Positions 8,246 to 17,066 of a stretch of DNA of 64,000 nucleotides are shown here, one piece after another; positions within the stretch are counted from its first letter, which is position 1, and each line of letters starts with the position of its first letter. The stretch spans positions 1 to 64,000 of the forward strand of contig AOLX01000030.1 in the NCBI GenBank assembly GCA_000336895.1. The letters are read 5' to 3'. Below the pieces are notes generated by a model, which did not search any database, was not told where the DNA came from, and saw nothing but the letters and a program-made list of their open reading frames with translations. This DNA is from Haloarcula argentinensis DSM 12282 (GTDB lineage: Archaea > Halobacteriota > Halobacteria > Halobacteriales > Haloarculaceae). The translations under genes were made by a program, and so were the position numbers.

Positions 8246-9459
8246 TATGCTTCCTCCAGTGCGAGAACTCGGCCACGATTCGCCAGATACAGCATACCAT
8301 CCCCGACCATCGGTGGCGAGAGGGGTACTTCCGAAGGATGGTACTCGAACTGTTTCTCACCCGTGGCGACGTCGAATGCCTCCAGTGCCCAGAGTGAATC
8401 CACGGCGTAGACGCGACCGTCAGCCACAACCGGTGTCGTTTCTCCGTCGAACGGAACTGTCCACCGTGTCTCGCCGGTTGCCAGCGAGAGTGCATGCAGT
8501 GACTCCCGCTCATCGGCAACGAATATCGTCCCGTTGGCTACTGCTGGCGTACTGTCGGTCACATTCCCGTCGAGATTGCGTTCCCACAGGAGTGTCCCAT
8601 CGGATCGGGCACGCAACTGAACGGACTCACGCGTCGGAATGACGACGCCCTCGTCTGTCGCCACTGGCGGCAGAACTGTCATTTCTTCGAGTTCACGGTG
8701 CCAGTGTTGCTCACCAGTAGCAGCACGATACGCAGTGGCCTGTTGGGGCCACGCGGTGACAAACACAATGCCGTCGTCCACCGCGGGTCTGTTGTACGTC
8801 CCGCTGACCGACTCGTCTTTGTGATGCGTTCGCTGCCATAGAATCTCCCCATTGTTCGGATTCAGTGCTACGACCGAGTTCGTCCCAGGTAGTGCCGTGT
8901 ATATCGTCCCGTTCGCAGTGACCGGAGTTGTTGACTCGGCCGGCCCGAAGAAACCGGGGCTAGACGATTGCGGTCCCGTCCATCGCTCGCCGCCGACGGT
9001 CATATTTGTGAAGGGGAGTTCCCGTCCACCATTCGCGTTAAGCCCGTAGATGCCGGCTAAACCGGCTATCCCGAGTGTCTTTGTCTGATAGATTGAAGCT
9101 GGGGCGATTGCTGGACTTGAGTGATACGGCCCCTGGAAGCTGAATCGTCGCGTTCCAGTCTCGGTATCGAGCGCAAGCAGTCCGTTGCCACCGACGTATA
9201 GCGTCTTCCCGCGGCGGATCGGTTGGGCACTCCCCCGAAACCAATCCGGTGCCCTGTGTGTCCACGCAACTGCCACATTGTCTTTTGGACCTGATACTGT
9301 GGGGTTGTACCCGGTTCCGGGAGGATCGTATCGGCCCATCGGCCAGTCGGAGGGTGTTTGACTACCAATATACTCCTGCGTCTCAGGAGACGTGAAGCCG
9401 CCTGAACCGATAATTCCCGGGGCGACTAATCCAAGAAATCGACGTCGTGTGGAGGGCAT
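8245..9459 (-). CDS. Tat-exported PQQ-like beta-propeller protein
   Basis: A 404-residue protein. The N-terminus has a twin-arginine signal ('TRRRFLGLVAPGIIG'), so it is exported folded. The rest is a chain of propeller blades of the PQQ/YncE-like repeat type, with recurring 'G.LLALDTETG', 'VVALNPNNGEILW' and 'HALSLATGETRW' motifs. Propellers of this kind bind PQQ in dehydrogenases or serve as assembly scaffolds (BamB-like). No dehydrogenase active-site residues are evident, so a scaffold or binding role is more likely. It is the first gene of a two-gene unit with the membrane protein at 7397. Confidence 0.85.
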   Translation of the reverse strand: MPSTRRRFLGLVAPGIIGSGGFTSPETQEYIGSQTPSDWPMGRYDPPGTGYNPTVSGPKDNVAVAWTHRAPDWFRGSAQPIRRGKTLYVGGNGLLALDTETGTRRFSFQGPYHSSPAIAPASIYQTKTLGIAGLAGIYGLNANGGRELPFTNMTVGGERWTGPQSSSPGFFGPAESTTPVTANGTIYTALPGTNSVVALNPNNGEILWQRTHHKDESVSGTYNRPAVDDGIVFVTAWPQQATAYRAATGEQHWHRELEEMTVLPPVATDEGVVIPTRESVQLRARSDGTLLWERNLDGNVTDSTPAVANGTIFVADERESLHALSLATGETRWTVPFDGETTPVVADGRVYAVDSLWALEAFDVATGEKQFEYHPSEVPLSPPMVGDGMLYLANRGRVLALEEA

Positions 9460-9632
9460 CGACTTGCTGGTACATTACAAGCAAAATTATTGCTGTCGGT
9501 CTTCTCACCGGATTCAGAAGCGGCTGAGTTTCGATAATAGGCGCTCTCTGGTAACTAACATCTGTTCGAATACCAAGCGTCGGCGGATACCATCAATATC
9601 CTCCCACTCAGCAAAACAGTTTCAGCCGGGCT

Positions 9633-9809
9633 TCAGCGGTCGATAACCTCGCCATCCCCAACAGCTAGTTCCGATTCGAGTTCGGCGATCAGTTCCGTTC
9701 CCTCGGCGTGGAGTTCGTTTGCCCGTTCCAGCGAGATGTCTCCGTTTTCGAGCTGTTCGATAATCTGTTCGAGCCGGTCGGTCTTGTTGGCGATTGTCTC
9801 GTCTTTCAT
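9633..9809 (-). CDS. xseB: Exodeoxyribonuclease VII small subunit
   Basis: A 58-codon gene, ATG 9807-9809 to TGA 9633-9635. It shows the XseB pattern: a helical hairpin with 'RLEQIIEQLENGDISLERA' and then 'ELHAEGTELIAELESEL'. Exonuclease VII degrades single-stranded DNA from both ends into oligonucleotides; several small subunits bind the coiled coil of each large subunit. The start overlaps the xseA stop by four bases (ATGA), as in most xseAB operons. Shorter than the bacterial subunit, but complete. Confidence 0.9.
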   Translation of the reverse strand: MKDETIANKTDRLEQIIEQLENGDISLERANELHAEGTELIAELESELAVGDGEVIDR

Positions 9810-11014
9810 AGTACCAAGATGTACAGGAGCAGAGCCACAACAAGCAGGCCCAGAGTGAGCAGGACGAGCAGCAGCCGTCGACGCTGGCGGCGATGGGCTG
9901 CAGCCTCCTGTTTTCGTTTCCGCTGCTGATCGTACTGGGTTCGTGCTTGCTCTAGCCGGTTCTCAAGGTCGGTCAGTTCATCGCGAACGTGCGTGTCGTA
10001 TGTGCGGTCAAGCTCGACTTCGAGCGAGGACAGATCCGATTCGACTGTCCGTCTGTAGGCTTGGGTGAGTCGGTCATCCATCGTCTCTGTCGTCGTCTCG
10101 ACGGTCTCTGTGTAGGCGGTGTTGAGACGCTCTTCGAGCGTTTCTAGTTCCGCGTCTAGTGTTGTCCGCTCCGGAACGATGTTACCCACCTCGGTCGGTG
10201 TCATCACCCGTTTGTCAGCCACTTCATCGGCCAGTGTGCGGTCATTCTCGTGGCCGACCCCAACTACGATTGGCGTCTCGGTTCTGTGGATAACACGGCA
10301 GAGTGGCGTTTCGTTGAACACCCGGAGATGCTTGTCGGACCCTCCGCCACGAGTAAGAACGATAACGTCGATCAGCGGATCGTCGTCGAGTTTACTTATC
10401 GCACCCATGATCGACATCATCGCATTGTCCCCCTGGACGCTCGTGTTCTGGACGACGATATCCACGTCGGGATACCGCTCGTGAATGCTGGTGATTGCAT
10501 CCAGACGGGCATCGCTTGTCGCACTGGTGGCGATCCCGATCCGTTCTGGGAAGTCCGGCAGGGCTTGTTTGTGCTCCGGATCGAGCAATCCATCCGAGTC
10601 CAGCAGTTCCCTGTTTTGCTCGTAGATCTGCTGGTACGTGCCCTCACCGACCTCCACGATATCTTCGACGATGACGGACACGTTGCCTCCGTCTTCGTAA
10701 TACGAGAGGGAACCTTTGACAGCTGCTTGCATCCCATTCTCGATCGTGGTGTCGATGGTCGCTCGTTTGTACCCAAAGAGCACGCAGTGGATCGTCGAAC
10801 CACTGTGGACCAGATCGAGGTGGACATGGTCGTTCGAGGACACACCATAGTCGGAGATATCACCGACGACGTAATCGAAGGCGAGCTGGTCTGCACTCTC
10901 GACGACTGCACCGATATCCTCGTTCAGCGTATCGACGTAGGTAATTCGCTCCGTTTGGAGTGCTTCCTGCAGTGTCTCTAGCGACGTGTGCGTCGGTCCC
11001 GGCTCCGAACCCAT
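9806..11014 (-). CDS. xseA: Exodeoxyribonuclease VII large subunit with C-terminal membrane anchor
   Basis: A 402-residue protein. It has an N-terminal OB-fold region (about 40-130) and the XseA catalytic core (about 155-285), including 'VIVLTRGGGS', 'FNETPLCRVIH', 'TPIVVGVGHENDRTLADEVA' and 'MTPTEVGN'. A long charged coiled coil (about 290-380) should bind XseB. Unusually, the chain ends in a basic patch followed by about 20 hydrophobic residues (RRRLLLVLLTLGLLVVALLL), a single membrane helix in place of the usual soluble C-terminal segment. That would tether the nuclease to the inner face of the membrane. Confidence 0.9.
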   Translation of the reverse strand: MGSEPGPTHTSLETLQEALQTERITYVDTLNEDIGAVVESADQLAFDYVVGDISDYGVSSNDHVHLDLVHSGSTIHCVLFGYKRATIDTTIENGMQAAVKGSLSYYEDGGNVSVIVEDIVEVGEGTYQQIYEQNRELLDSDGLLDPEHKQALPDFPERIGIATSATSDARLDAITSIHERYPDVDIVVQNTSVQGDNAMMSIMGAISKLDDDPLIDVIVLTRGGGSDKHLRVFNETPLCRVIHRTETPIVVGVGHENDRTLADEVADKRVMTPTEVGNIVPERTTLDAELETLEERLNTAYTETVETTTETMDDRLTQAYRRTVESDLSSLEVELDRTYDTHVRDELTDLENRLEQARTQYDQQRKRKQEAAAHRRQRRRLLLVLLTLGLLVVALLLYILVL

Positions 11015-11150
11015 TCGACTCCCCTGTAGTGCGGTTGTGTACTTAAGTCATGTACTATCTTGCTACAGCAATCCGGATACCCAGGCACAGCCCGCCAGCG
11101 GTGTATTCAGACAGCATTTTGTCGATTTGTATTGCTATTTGTACTGGGTA

Positions 11151-11221
11151 ATTGAACCAATCGATTGAACTAGCTGATTGAACAGATTAGTTGAATCAGT
11201 TGGTTGAAACAGAAGTTTCAA
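11151..11221. promoter_or_regulatory. Five 13-bp iterons plus palindrome upstream of parA (candidate parS/operator)
   Basis: TTGAA occurs at 11152, 11165, 11178, 11191 and 11204, spaced exactly 13 bases apart, within units of consensus ATTGAACnnnnnn. The last unit joins a perfect palindrome, TTGAAAC-AGAA-GTTTCAA (11204-11221). The array ends just before the parA TATA box. Regular iterons beside a ParA gene are the classical form of a plasmid centromere and/or an autoregulatory operator bound by the partner protein. Which role applies here is inference. Confidence 0.75.
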
Positions 11222-11229
11222 TCAATGGG

Positions 11230-11239
11230 TTATTTTAAC
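11230..11239 (+). promoter_or_regulatory. TATA box of the parA operon
   Basis: TTATTTTAAC is centred about 26 bases before ATG 11260, matching a leaderless haloarchaeal promoter. It directly follows the iteron array, so a protein bound there would be positioned to block TBP/TFB. Confidence 0.6.
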
Positions 11240-11259
11240 TGGGGCTATAACAACCAGCT

Positions 11260-12129
11260 ATGCTCTCATACAGCACCTACAGCGAGGCCGGCGGCGTCGG
11301 CAAGACGACGACCGCCGCGAACCTCGCCGTTGCACACGCCCGCGCCGGTCTCAAACCACTGGTCGTCCCACTAGATCCGCAAGAGGGAAACCTCTCACGG
11401 CTGTTTGGCGTCGACAAGGACCGCTCGAAGGACGTCGACCATCTCGCCCGGCATATGATCAACCGTCCCAAAGGTGACTTGGAGGACCTCATCGTCACTG
11501 CTGAACACGGCGTCGACGTCATCGCTGAACACAACCAACTCGCCGATCTCGGGGACTGGCTCCGCCGCGAACAGGATCAAGCCGCCGCTGTCGGGGATGC
11601 GTTCAATATTCACGCCGCGTTACTCAGCACGCTTGCCGATGCTGGCGTTCGTAACAAGTACGATGTGCTAATTTGTGACCCTCCGGCGACGGAAGGCCCA
11701 CACCTACACAACGCTATCAACGCGACACGGTCGTTGGTTATCCCAGTTGAACCGAGTGCGAAAGGTCAAGCCGCTGTTGAGGGGCTAGAACAGCTCGTTT
11801 CCGGGCTTGAAGACACGCTTGAGATCGACGTGGGCGTCCTTGCCGCCGTCCCAGTCGGTGTGAAGGGGACGAACGACCAGAAGCGCGTCCTTAGCGAGAT
11901 TCCGTACTCGACGCCAGAAATCTTCGGCGACCGTACCTCTCTAATGGAAGGGTCGTGGGCACAGCAGTGCTCGGCGTTCACGTATGTCCGGGATCATCGC
12001 GACCGCCGACGTGACTACGAGGTCGAAACGCTGGCGCAGTACGACCGGTTGGCTCGCTACCTCGAAGCGCAGGCCGGGATTGAAGCCCCGAACCCACCGG
12101 AACCCGGCGCTATCGAGGAGGTGGCGTAA
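11260..12129 (+). CDS. parA: ParA-family partition ATPase
   Basis: A 289-residue P-loop ATPase of the MinD/ParA group. The Walker A is deviant: 'EAGGVGKTTTAANLA' keeps the GGVGKTT core but has Glu-Ala where the signature Lys usually stands. That variant I recognise from haloarchaeal ParA proteins. The Walker A' region 'DVLICDPPATEG' and the 'LVIPVEPSAKGQAA' switch follow. ParA proteins drive segregation of replicons by cycling on nucleoid DNA. The stop codon abuts the ATG of the next gene (GCG TAA ATG), giving a parA-partner operon. Confidence 0.9.
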   Translation: MLSYSTYSEAGGVGKTTTAANLAVAHARAGLKPLVVPLDPQEGNLSRLFGVDKDRSKDVDHLARHMINRPKGDLEDLIVTAEHGVDVIAEHNQLADLGDWLRREQDQAAAVGDAFNIHAALLSTLADAGVRNKYDVLICDPPATEGPHLHNAINATRSLVIPVEPSAKGQAAVEGLEQLVSGLEDTLEIDVGVLAAVPVGVKGTNDQKRVLSEIPYSTPEIFGDRTSLMEGSWAQQCSAFTYVRDHRDRRRDYEVETLAQYDRLARYLEAQAGIEAPNPPEPGAIEEVA

Positions 12130-12531
12130 ATGGCGGGAATGAAAGAAGGTCCCGGAGAGGACCCGTTCGCCGAAGATACGACCGACGAGCAGGACGACCC
12201 GGCGCTGGACCCGACACCAGAAACGACAGCTGAATCTCAGACCGAATCCGAAAGCGACACCACCGACAGCATGAGTACAAACGAAATCCCGTACGTCATT
12301 CGCCGACAGACGGTCAAAGAAGACCGAGATAACGAACACGTCGCTTTCCTCCGTGACGAATACGCCGAATTAGAGGACCAAGTGAGAGCCGACGTGGCCG
12401 ATGAACTCGGTATGCGCTCAAAGGATGTCTCGGTAACGGATCTGCGTGAGGCGTTCGTCGAACTGGCGGCAGAGAATCCCGACACTGTGGCGTCAATACT
12501 GGAGAGGTGGGGCTACGAGCACCTCAAATGA
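12130..12531 (+). CDS. Acidic ParA partner protein (putative)
   Basis: A 133-residue protein directly following parA with no gap. The first 50 residues are low-complexity and acidic (Glu, Asp, Thr and Ser). The C-terminal 80 residues form a compact helical domain ('YVIRRQTVKEDRDNEHVAFL', 'ELGMRSKDVSVTDLREAFVE'). Small partner proteins in this position usually bind the centromere and stimulate ParA. The C-terminal domain, rather than the disordered N-terminus, is the candidate DNA-binding part. No classical ParB motif is visible, so the role rests on position. Confidence 0.65.
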   Translation: MAGMKEGPGEDPFAEDTTDEQDDPALDPTPETTAESQTESESDTTDSMSTNEIPYVIRRQTVKEDRDNEHVAFLRDEYAELEDQVRADVADELGMRSKDVSVTDLREAFVELAAENPDTVASILERWGYEHLK

Positions 12532-13315
12532 ACGAGACCAGCCGCACTATTGGATACGCTGCTCGCACAAGAATGAGTCTCAGAGCGAGTGGATGACCCG
12601 CTGGTCGCTATTCACCGCAGCCGCCGCACAGACGATCGCTTGTTAAACAGACACTTTCCGTGCGACTCAGATCATCTAACCGACTCGCGGATGCAATTGT
12701 GTTTCTCGGTGAGTCGATGAAAAACACAGAGCGAGAGCGGTTCCATGACGGCTGAAACCCTCGATATCCAGCACCAGCATGGTATCAAAACCGATTGCCG
12801 AAACAGTTGTCACGACCTACCAACTAAGTGATGATTGCCTGTCAGCGTCGACGTCCAGTGTTACTCGAAGTTCCAGCATATCAGGGTGCCAACTCACGCG
12901 ACTGCCTGCCCACTGCACGAAGGATCAGTGTTTCGACCACCGCGTCCATCGGTCGCTGGGTGCAAACAGTGGCCGTCACGACCTCTACGGTTCGTTGGTT
13001 TGGTATGAGCGACCGACACACTGCCGTTACTCCGTCGAGACTTGTTCTGAGGCATCCGCTCACTTCCCCGGAGGACCACAAGTCGGGACAAGGGGTGAGA
13101 AATCCCTTCGTATGATTATATGGGATTCATTAGTGAAATCAGCAACTACAATCAATTGGTCTTTGAATCCGAACAATAGACTATTTAAATGACACTTTCA
13201 GTTTAATACAGTCGAATGTCTATCGCCGATCCTAGGCTGTGACGAACGGTATGGAAATATATTTGAGAATTTCATATCCAAAAACACTTGTGACAGCGCT
13301 GATACAATTCTGCGA
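12532..13315. other. Gene-poor interval, possible gene debris
   Basis: No frame here looks functional. A short stretch before 12760 reads in one frame as 'RLADAIVFLGESMKNTERER' and ends in a stop, which looks like the C-terminal remnant of a lost protein. The AT-rich last 200 bases lead into the DUF368 gene. Overlapping frames at 12779-13192 have arginine/serine-rich translations unlike haloarchaeal proteins. Confidence 0.35.
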
Positions 13316-14332
13316 ATGGAATCGCCCAACGAGCCACATGAGACGATGACATTCCCTGAAACGTTGCCGTCTCCTCAAGAGTCGATGCGCGTATTTCTCA
13401 TCGGATTATTGATGGGCACTGCTGATGGCGTACCTGGCGTTTCAGGCGGAACAATTGCCCTCCTTACAGGTATTTACGGGCGGCTCTTGGCAGCAATTGC
13501 TGCTGTCACTCCCAGCCGCCTCGGAAACGGCGTCCGCGCAGTTTCTCCACTGTACGGTGGTATCTCACCAGCCCAAGTCGCCCGAGTTTGGAACGAAGTC
13601 GACGGGTGGTTTTTAGTCACCCTACTTGGGGGAATCAGTACAGCGATTATCCTCGTCGGTCAGGCAGTCGAGTGGGCAAACAGGCACACACCGGTTCTAC
13701 TCTTTGGGCTATTCTTTGGTTTCATTGGTGCATCGGCAGTGATTCTTCTTCGAGCAGCTGCAATCCGTACGCTCCCTGAGATACTTGCAGCTATCACAGG
13801 GACTGTCACTGCCTTCGTGATCTCCGGGCAATCGCAAGCACTACTTGAAACTGGAAGTCTCCCTGTACTCTTCGTTGCAGGGGCTATTGCTATCAGCGCG
13901 ATGATTCTTCCCGGACTCTCCGGCTCACTATTACTCGTGATCTTGGGCCAGTACACATACATGTATGCGAAATTGGGTGACTTCCTCGATGGTATTAGTA
14001 CAGCAGTAACGACTGGATCTCTCGAGACACTCGTTAATGCGGGTGACGAGGTAGCGATATTCACCCTTGGAGGACTCGCCGGCCTCCTTACAGTCGCTAG
14101 AATAATTCGTCGCGCACTCGATGCGTACCAGCAAATAACCTACGCGTTTCTCATTTCGTTGGTCTTAGGCGCACTTCGAGCACCGATCACGACACTCAAC
14201 AGCGCCGAATACTCGGTAACGTGGAGCGTTTCCACGATACAAACCTTTGCCATGACCGCGCTTATCGGCGCACTCATCGTGTTCATCCTCGACTGGTACG
14301 CCGTCGATATCGACCTCGAAGCCATCCGCTAG
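13316..14332 (+). CDS. DUF368 polyprenyl-phosphate transporter
   Basis: A 338-residue protein with about nine membrane helices. The DUF368 signature 'GTADGVPGVSGGTIALLTGIY' region and its repeat 'MILPGLSGSLLLVILGQY' are both present, in keeping with an internal two-fold repeat. In bacteria this family (PopT) recycles undecaprenyl phosphate across the membrane. In haloarchaea the likely cargo is dolichol phosphate, used for glycosylation of the S-layer. It stands alone between two gene-poor stretches. A downstream Met (residue 11 or 23) is an alternative start. Confidence 0.88.
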   Translation: MESPNEPHETMTFPETLPSPQESMRVFLIGLLMGTADGVPGVSGGTIALLTGIYGRLLAAIAAVTPSRLGNGVRAVSPLYGGISPAQVARVWNEVDGWFLVTLLGGISTAIILVGQAVEWANRHTPVLLFGLFFGFIGASAVILLRAAAIRTLPEILAAITGTVTAFVISGQSQALLETGSLPVLFVAGAIAISAMILPGLSGSLLLVILGQYTYMYAKLGDFLDGISTAVTTGSLETLVNAGDEVAIFTLGGLAGLLTVARIIRRALDAYQQITYAFLISLVLGALRAPITTLNSAEYSVTWSVSTIQTFAMTALIGALIVFILDWYAVDIDLEAIR

Positions 14333-14450
14333 TCGCTATTGTCTTTATTATCCCTTTAAGTGGATGTGTTTCCTTGCGAGTAGTAGCGGGAGAATGGAAG
14401 AATGTATTTGTATCGGCATTTTTTAATCTTTACCTTCTATGTTTACTAGT

Positions 14451-14600
14451 ATGAAAGAAAAACAGGGCCTCATAATTACTAGCTTAGGGTTCTTATTGAT
14501 AGCAATTTTCTCTTTCTCTTTTAGTTCTGGGCACAAATATATCCAGATCGGGTATCTTGTTTTGGGCTTTTGGGCCCTTCTGAAATATATTAGGTTATGA
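14451..14600 (+). CDS. Tiny AT-rich membrane protein (49 aa)
   Basis: A 49-codon frame from ATG 14451 to TGA 14600 with two hydrophobic helices ('LIITSLGFLLIAIFSFSF' and 'IQIGYLVLGFWALL'). A TTTTTTAAT box (14419-14426) is centred 28 bases before this ATG. An upstream ATG (14439) lies too close to the box. The base composition is much more AT-rich than neighbouring genes, as in other small membrane-protein genes of haloarchaeal islands. No family is recognised. Confidence 0.45.
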   Translation: MKEKQGLIITSLGFLLIAIFSFSFSSGHKYIQIGYLVLGFWALLKYIRL

Positions 14601-15576
14601 GGAGTTCCGAAGATCAAAAATCCAAATTGGCGTTTGGAGAGTAATCTGAGGCAGTTTCTGTTCACTGTATCGGCCGAAATCGCGCATTACAGCCCCGCTA
14701 AACCCGCTGTAGTCTCAACTTCCAGAGCCACTGTTCCATATATCGATATACACTTTAAATCAGCATTTGCTGAACTACGTAGAGTCATAAGTCATCGTCT
14801 GACGCCGTGAAATTCGAGATCGCGCTCGCAGACAGTGAAGAATTGGACCTTGGGGTATGTCGGGCAGTCGGTTGCCTACCTAGCGATTGGGGTATGTGTC
14901 TTCCGGGTTGGGACAGCTAAAGCACGCGAACGGGGTGTTCTTGGGCACGATTAATGCGTGGGAGCAGTGGCCGATAGTGTAATAGATCCGAAGGTCGCAT
15001 CTGTGCTACGTGATGACATGAAATATTTCCCCAACCTATGGCTTGAATTTACATGCCCAAACGACACTATCATGATATAACAGGCGTACGCTTGTAAGAT
15101 ACAATGATTGAATTGATTCTATCTAGCGGTTTCTCAATAGACAATATCGTCGAAAACGCCCTCCGTGAGCCGTAGTTCTCCGGAAGCATTTATAACGATC
15201 ACAGTGTGTCCGAATTTTCACTCTCGCCAAGCAGTATCTCGGATCCGGATCACCGGAGTAATTACCTGATTCTCGACGGGTTTGCAGTGGGCTAACGCCA
15301 TCACCGACTGGATGCCGGCACGCTCCACAAAATCCAACTCAATTCAGTCTCCATGTCCGCTGAGGTCGCTGGTTTCTGGCATAGGTATCAAGAAATCCGC
15401 CCGAGTTACGTTTCATCTTGGTTGAACACAACGCTTTGGTTAGAATAGGGTTACTTGAGGATGTCATAGAACCGTTCGCATACCAGCGATTACAGTAGAT
15501 TTAACCAGCGATATAGAGTATAGGGGATAATAAGAAAGAACTATGAAGCGGATACAATCCGAACACCTCTCCACTG
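14601..15576. other. Gene-poor interval of about 980 bp
   Basis: No frame in this AT-rich stretch has a plausible haloarchaeal translation. Patches of higher GC (around 14800-14990 and 15190-15400) may be gene fragments but could not be assigned. No terminal repeats or direct repeats stood out. The last 100 bases hold the presumed promoter of the gene at 15577. Confidence 0.4.
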
Positions 15577-16101
15577 ATGATGACATTCAGGAACGGTTCG
15601 ATAGATGAGGAGGAACCAACACATAAGCTGGTTACGCAAAGTCCGTCAGGAGTCAAAGACTGGGACGAAGAAGGGATAATCGGTGTTGAGAATCGAGCTA
15701 TGGAGGTCATATTGGATCATGGCTCGACCGTCCACGTTGAACTTGACCCCGCTCATGGACAGTTCGAAACTATCCAAAACAAGTTGACCCAGGTGCCGGA
15801 ATCGGATCGGATCTTCGTCGCTTCAGAACACGAGCATCGGGCGGTACTCCCCGAGGATCGCACATCTGTCGACTCATTGCTAGAAATCCAAGCCGATGAT
15901 ACTGACGAGTGGTCTGACCGACTATTTAATATTGAGGCGTTTGCAGTTCTCTCCGACCAGTCCTGGACGTATCGTTCGGTCCCTCACGAAACGCATATTC
16001 GTGAGATCAATACCGCTGGCCACGACGGACTGGTCGAAGAACTGTGCAAAACGCTGGAGCAACTACGAGGCACGACTGTGAAGCCATTTGATGGTTCGTA
16101 G
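15577..16101 (+). CDS. Hypothetical acidic protein
   Basis: A 174-residue soluble protein with an acidic haloarchaeal composition and no membrane segment. Alternating short strands and helices ('TVHVELDPAHGQFETIQNKL', 'RIFVASEHEHRAVLPEDRTS') suggest an alpha/beta fold. No motif or family was recognised. Both flanks are gene-poor or hold transposon remnants, so it may belong to an accessory island. The start could also be the second Met. Confidence 0.55.
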   Translation: MMTFRNGSIDEEEPTHKLVTQSPSGVKDWDEEGIIGVENRAMEVILDHGSTVHVELDPAHGQFETIQNKLTQVPESDRIFVASEHEHRAVLPEDRTSVDSLLEIQADDTDEWSDRLFNIEAFAVLSDQSWTYRSVPHETHIREINTAGHDGLVEELCKTLEQLRGTTVKPFDGS

Positions 16102-16205
16102 AAACACTCTCACGAAGGTTATCCCACGAATTGGCTACAGAATTGGGGGGGAGGGAGCCATCGAACGGTTCCCACAACAAAGAGCGGGGTGAACGCTGAG
16201 GTGGA

Positions 16206-16610
16206 ATGGTCCCAGCAATCCTGCAGAGTCATCCTGCGGTAGACTTGTTCTTCAATATCGAGATGAAGACATTAGCGTTGTTTGAGTCCCTCCCCTTCGA
16301 GTTTCTCGAAGAGTTCGACGTGTTCGCCCCAGCGCAGACGGGGCGAACACGAGAGCACAAACTACCAGAGCTGATGCGTGGTTTCCTCCACTGCTATTAC
16401 AAGGACATCTACGGTATTCGTCCGGTTGAGCGGGAGCTACAGAACACGCCGTCCGGCTGAGTTGTGGCTTCGATCGACCGCCGTCGAGAGACGCGGTCGA
16501 TCGCTTCCTAACCGACCTCGAACACGTCGTCGACGAGGTCTTCAAACATCTTGTCGAGCAAGCCGCCCGCCGCGGTCTGCTCGACGTGACCCACTGTATC
16601 GATTCCAGCA
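16206..16610 (+). pseudogene. Truncated, frameshifted DDE-type transposase remnant
   Basis: Frame 1 (16206-16460) encodes the N-terminal half of a haloarchaeal ISH transposase ('FAPAQTGRTREHKLPELMRG', 'CYYKDIYGIRPVERELQNT'). A single-base frameshift at about 16450 moves the continuation to another frame ('CGFDRPPSRDAVDRFLTDLE', 'QAARRGLLDVTHCIDS'), where similarity stops at the first catalytic Asp region. The remaining two thirds, including the rest of the DDE triad, are missing. The IS4/IS5-like group is likely; the exact family was not resolved. Confidence 0.8.
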
Positions 16611-16860
16611 GGGAAGCCAGAAAGGGTGACGCGGTACCCTCGCCCGATATGTTCCTATCCGAAGTACTGAGTTCAAAGGCAAGCGCTGTGAGCTTGCTGT
16701 GGACGGTCAACTGCCGCGAGAACTATACTACTTGCTCTGCCAATCTGAGTCCGTGGTCAAACACTGCAGCAATCAGAGGTATCGACGGTATTTTTGTAAA
16801 GGTGCTGACCACACAATTCATATCAATCTCAATATCCATAGCATCCTGAATACTGGCTGA
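16611..16860 (+). other. Orphan gene fragment next to transposase remnant
   Basis: An open frame without a start codon (from 16630, stop 16858-16860) encodes 'RCELAVDGQLPRELYYLLCQ' followed by 'HCSNQRYRRYFCKG', a Cys/His-containing sequence unlike the transposase. It may be the tail of a gene cut by the deletion that removed the rest of the insertion sequence. No family is recognised. Confidence 0.3.
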
Positions 16861-17066
16861 CGATACCGAAGACGGAATAGATAGAAGCACCCGCGCTACT
16901 TGTCGTCTTCTTTGGGCCGAATATCTCGAAGATCCAGTCGTCACTATCAGTATCGATTTTGGGCGGGACGAGACTGATCGCAGACGCGTGCCTGCCTGCG
17001 TCTAACGCAACAGAGATGTCACTGCTGGTGAATACATTCTTAATCGTACGAAGCAAATGGCCGTGC

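Noticed and set aside
10250..10981. Plus-strand open frame of 243 codons
   Set aside because: It is a complement of xseA coding sequence, which carries all expected catalytic motifs on the minus strand.
12779..13192. Overlapping frames of 95-137 codons in the gap after the ParA operon
   Set aside because: Their translations are rich in Arg, Ser and Cys, lack acidic residues and have no start signals.
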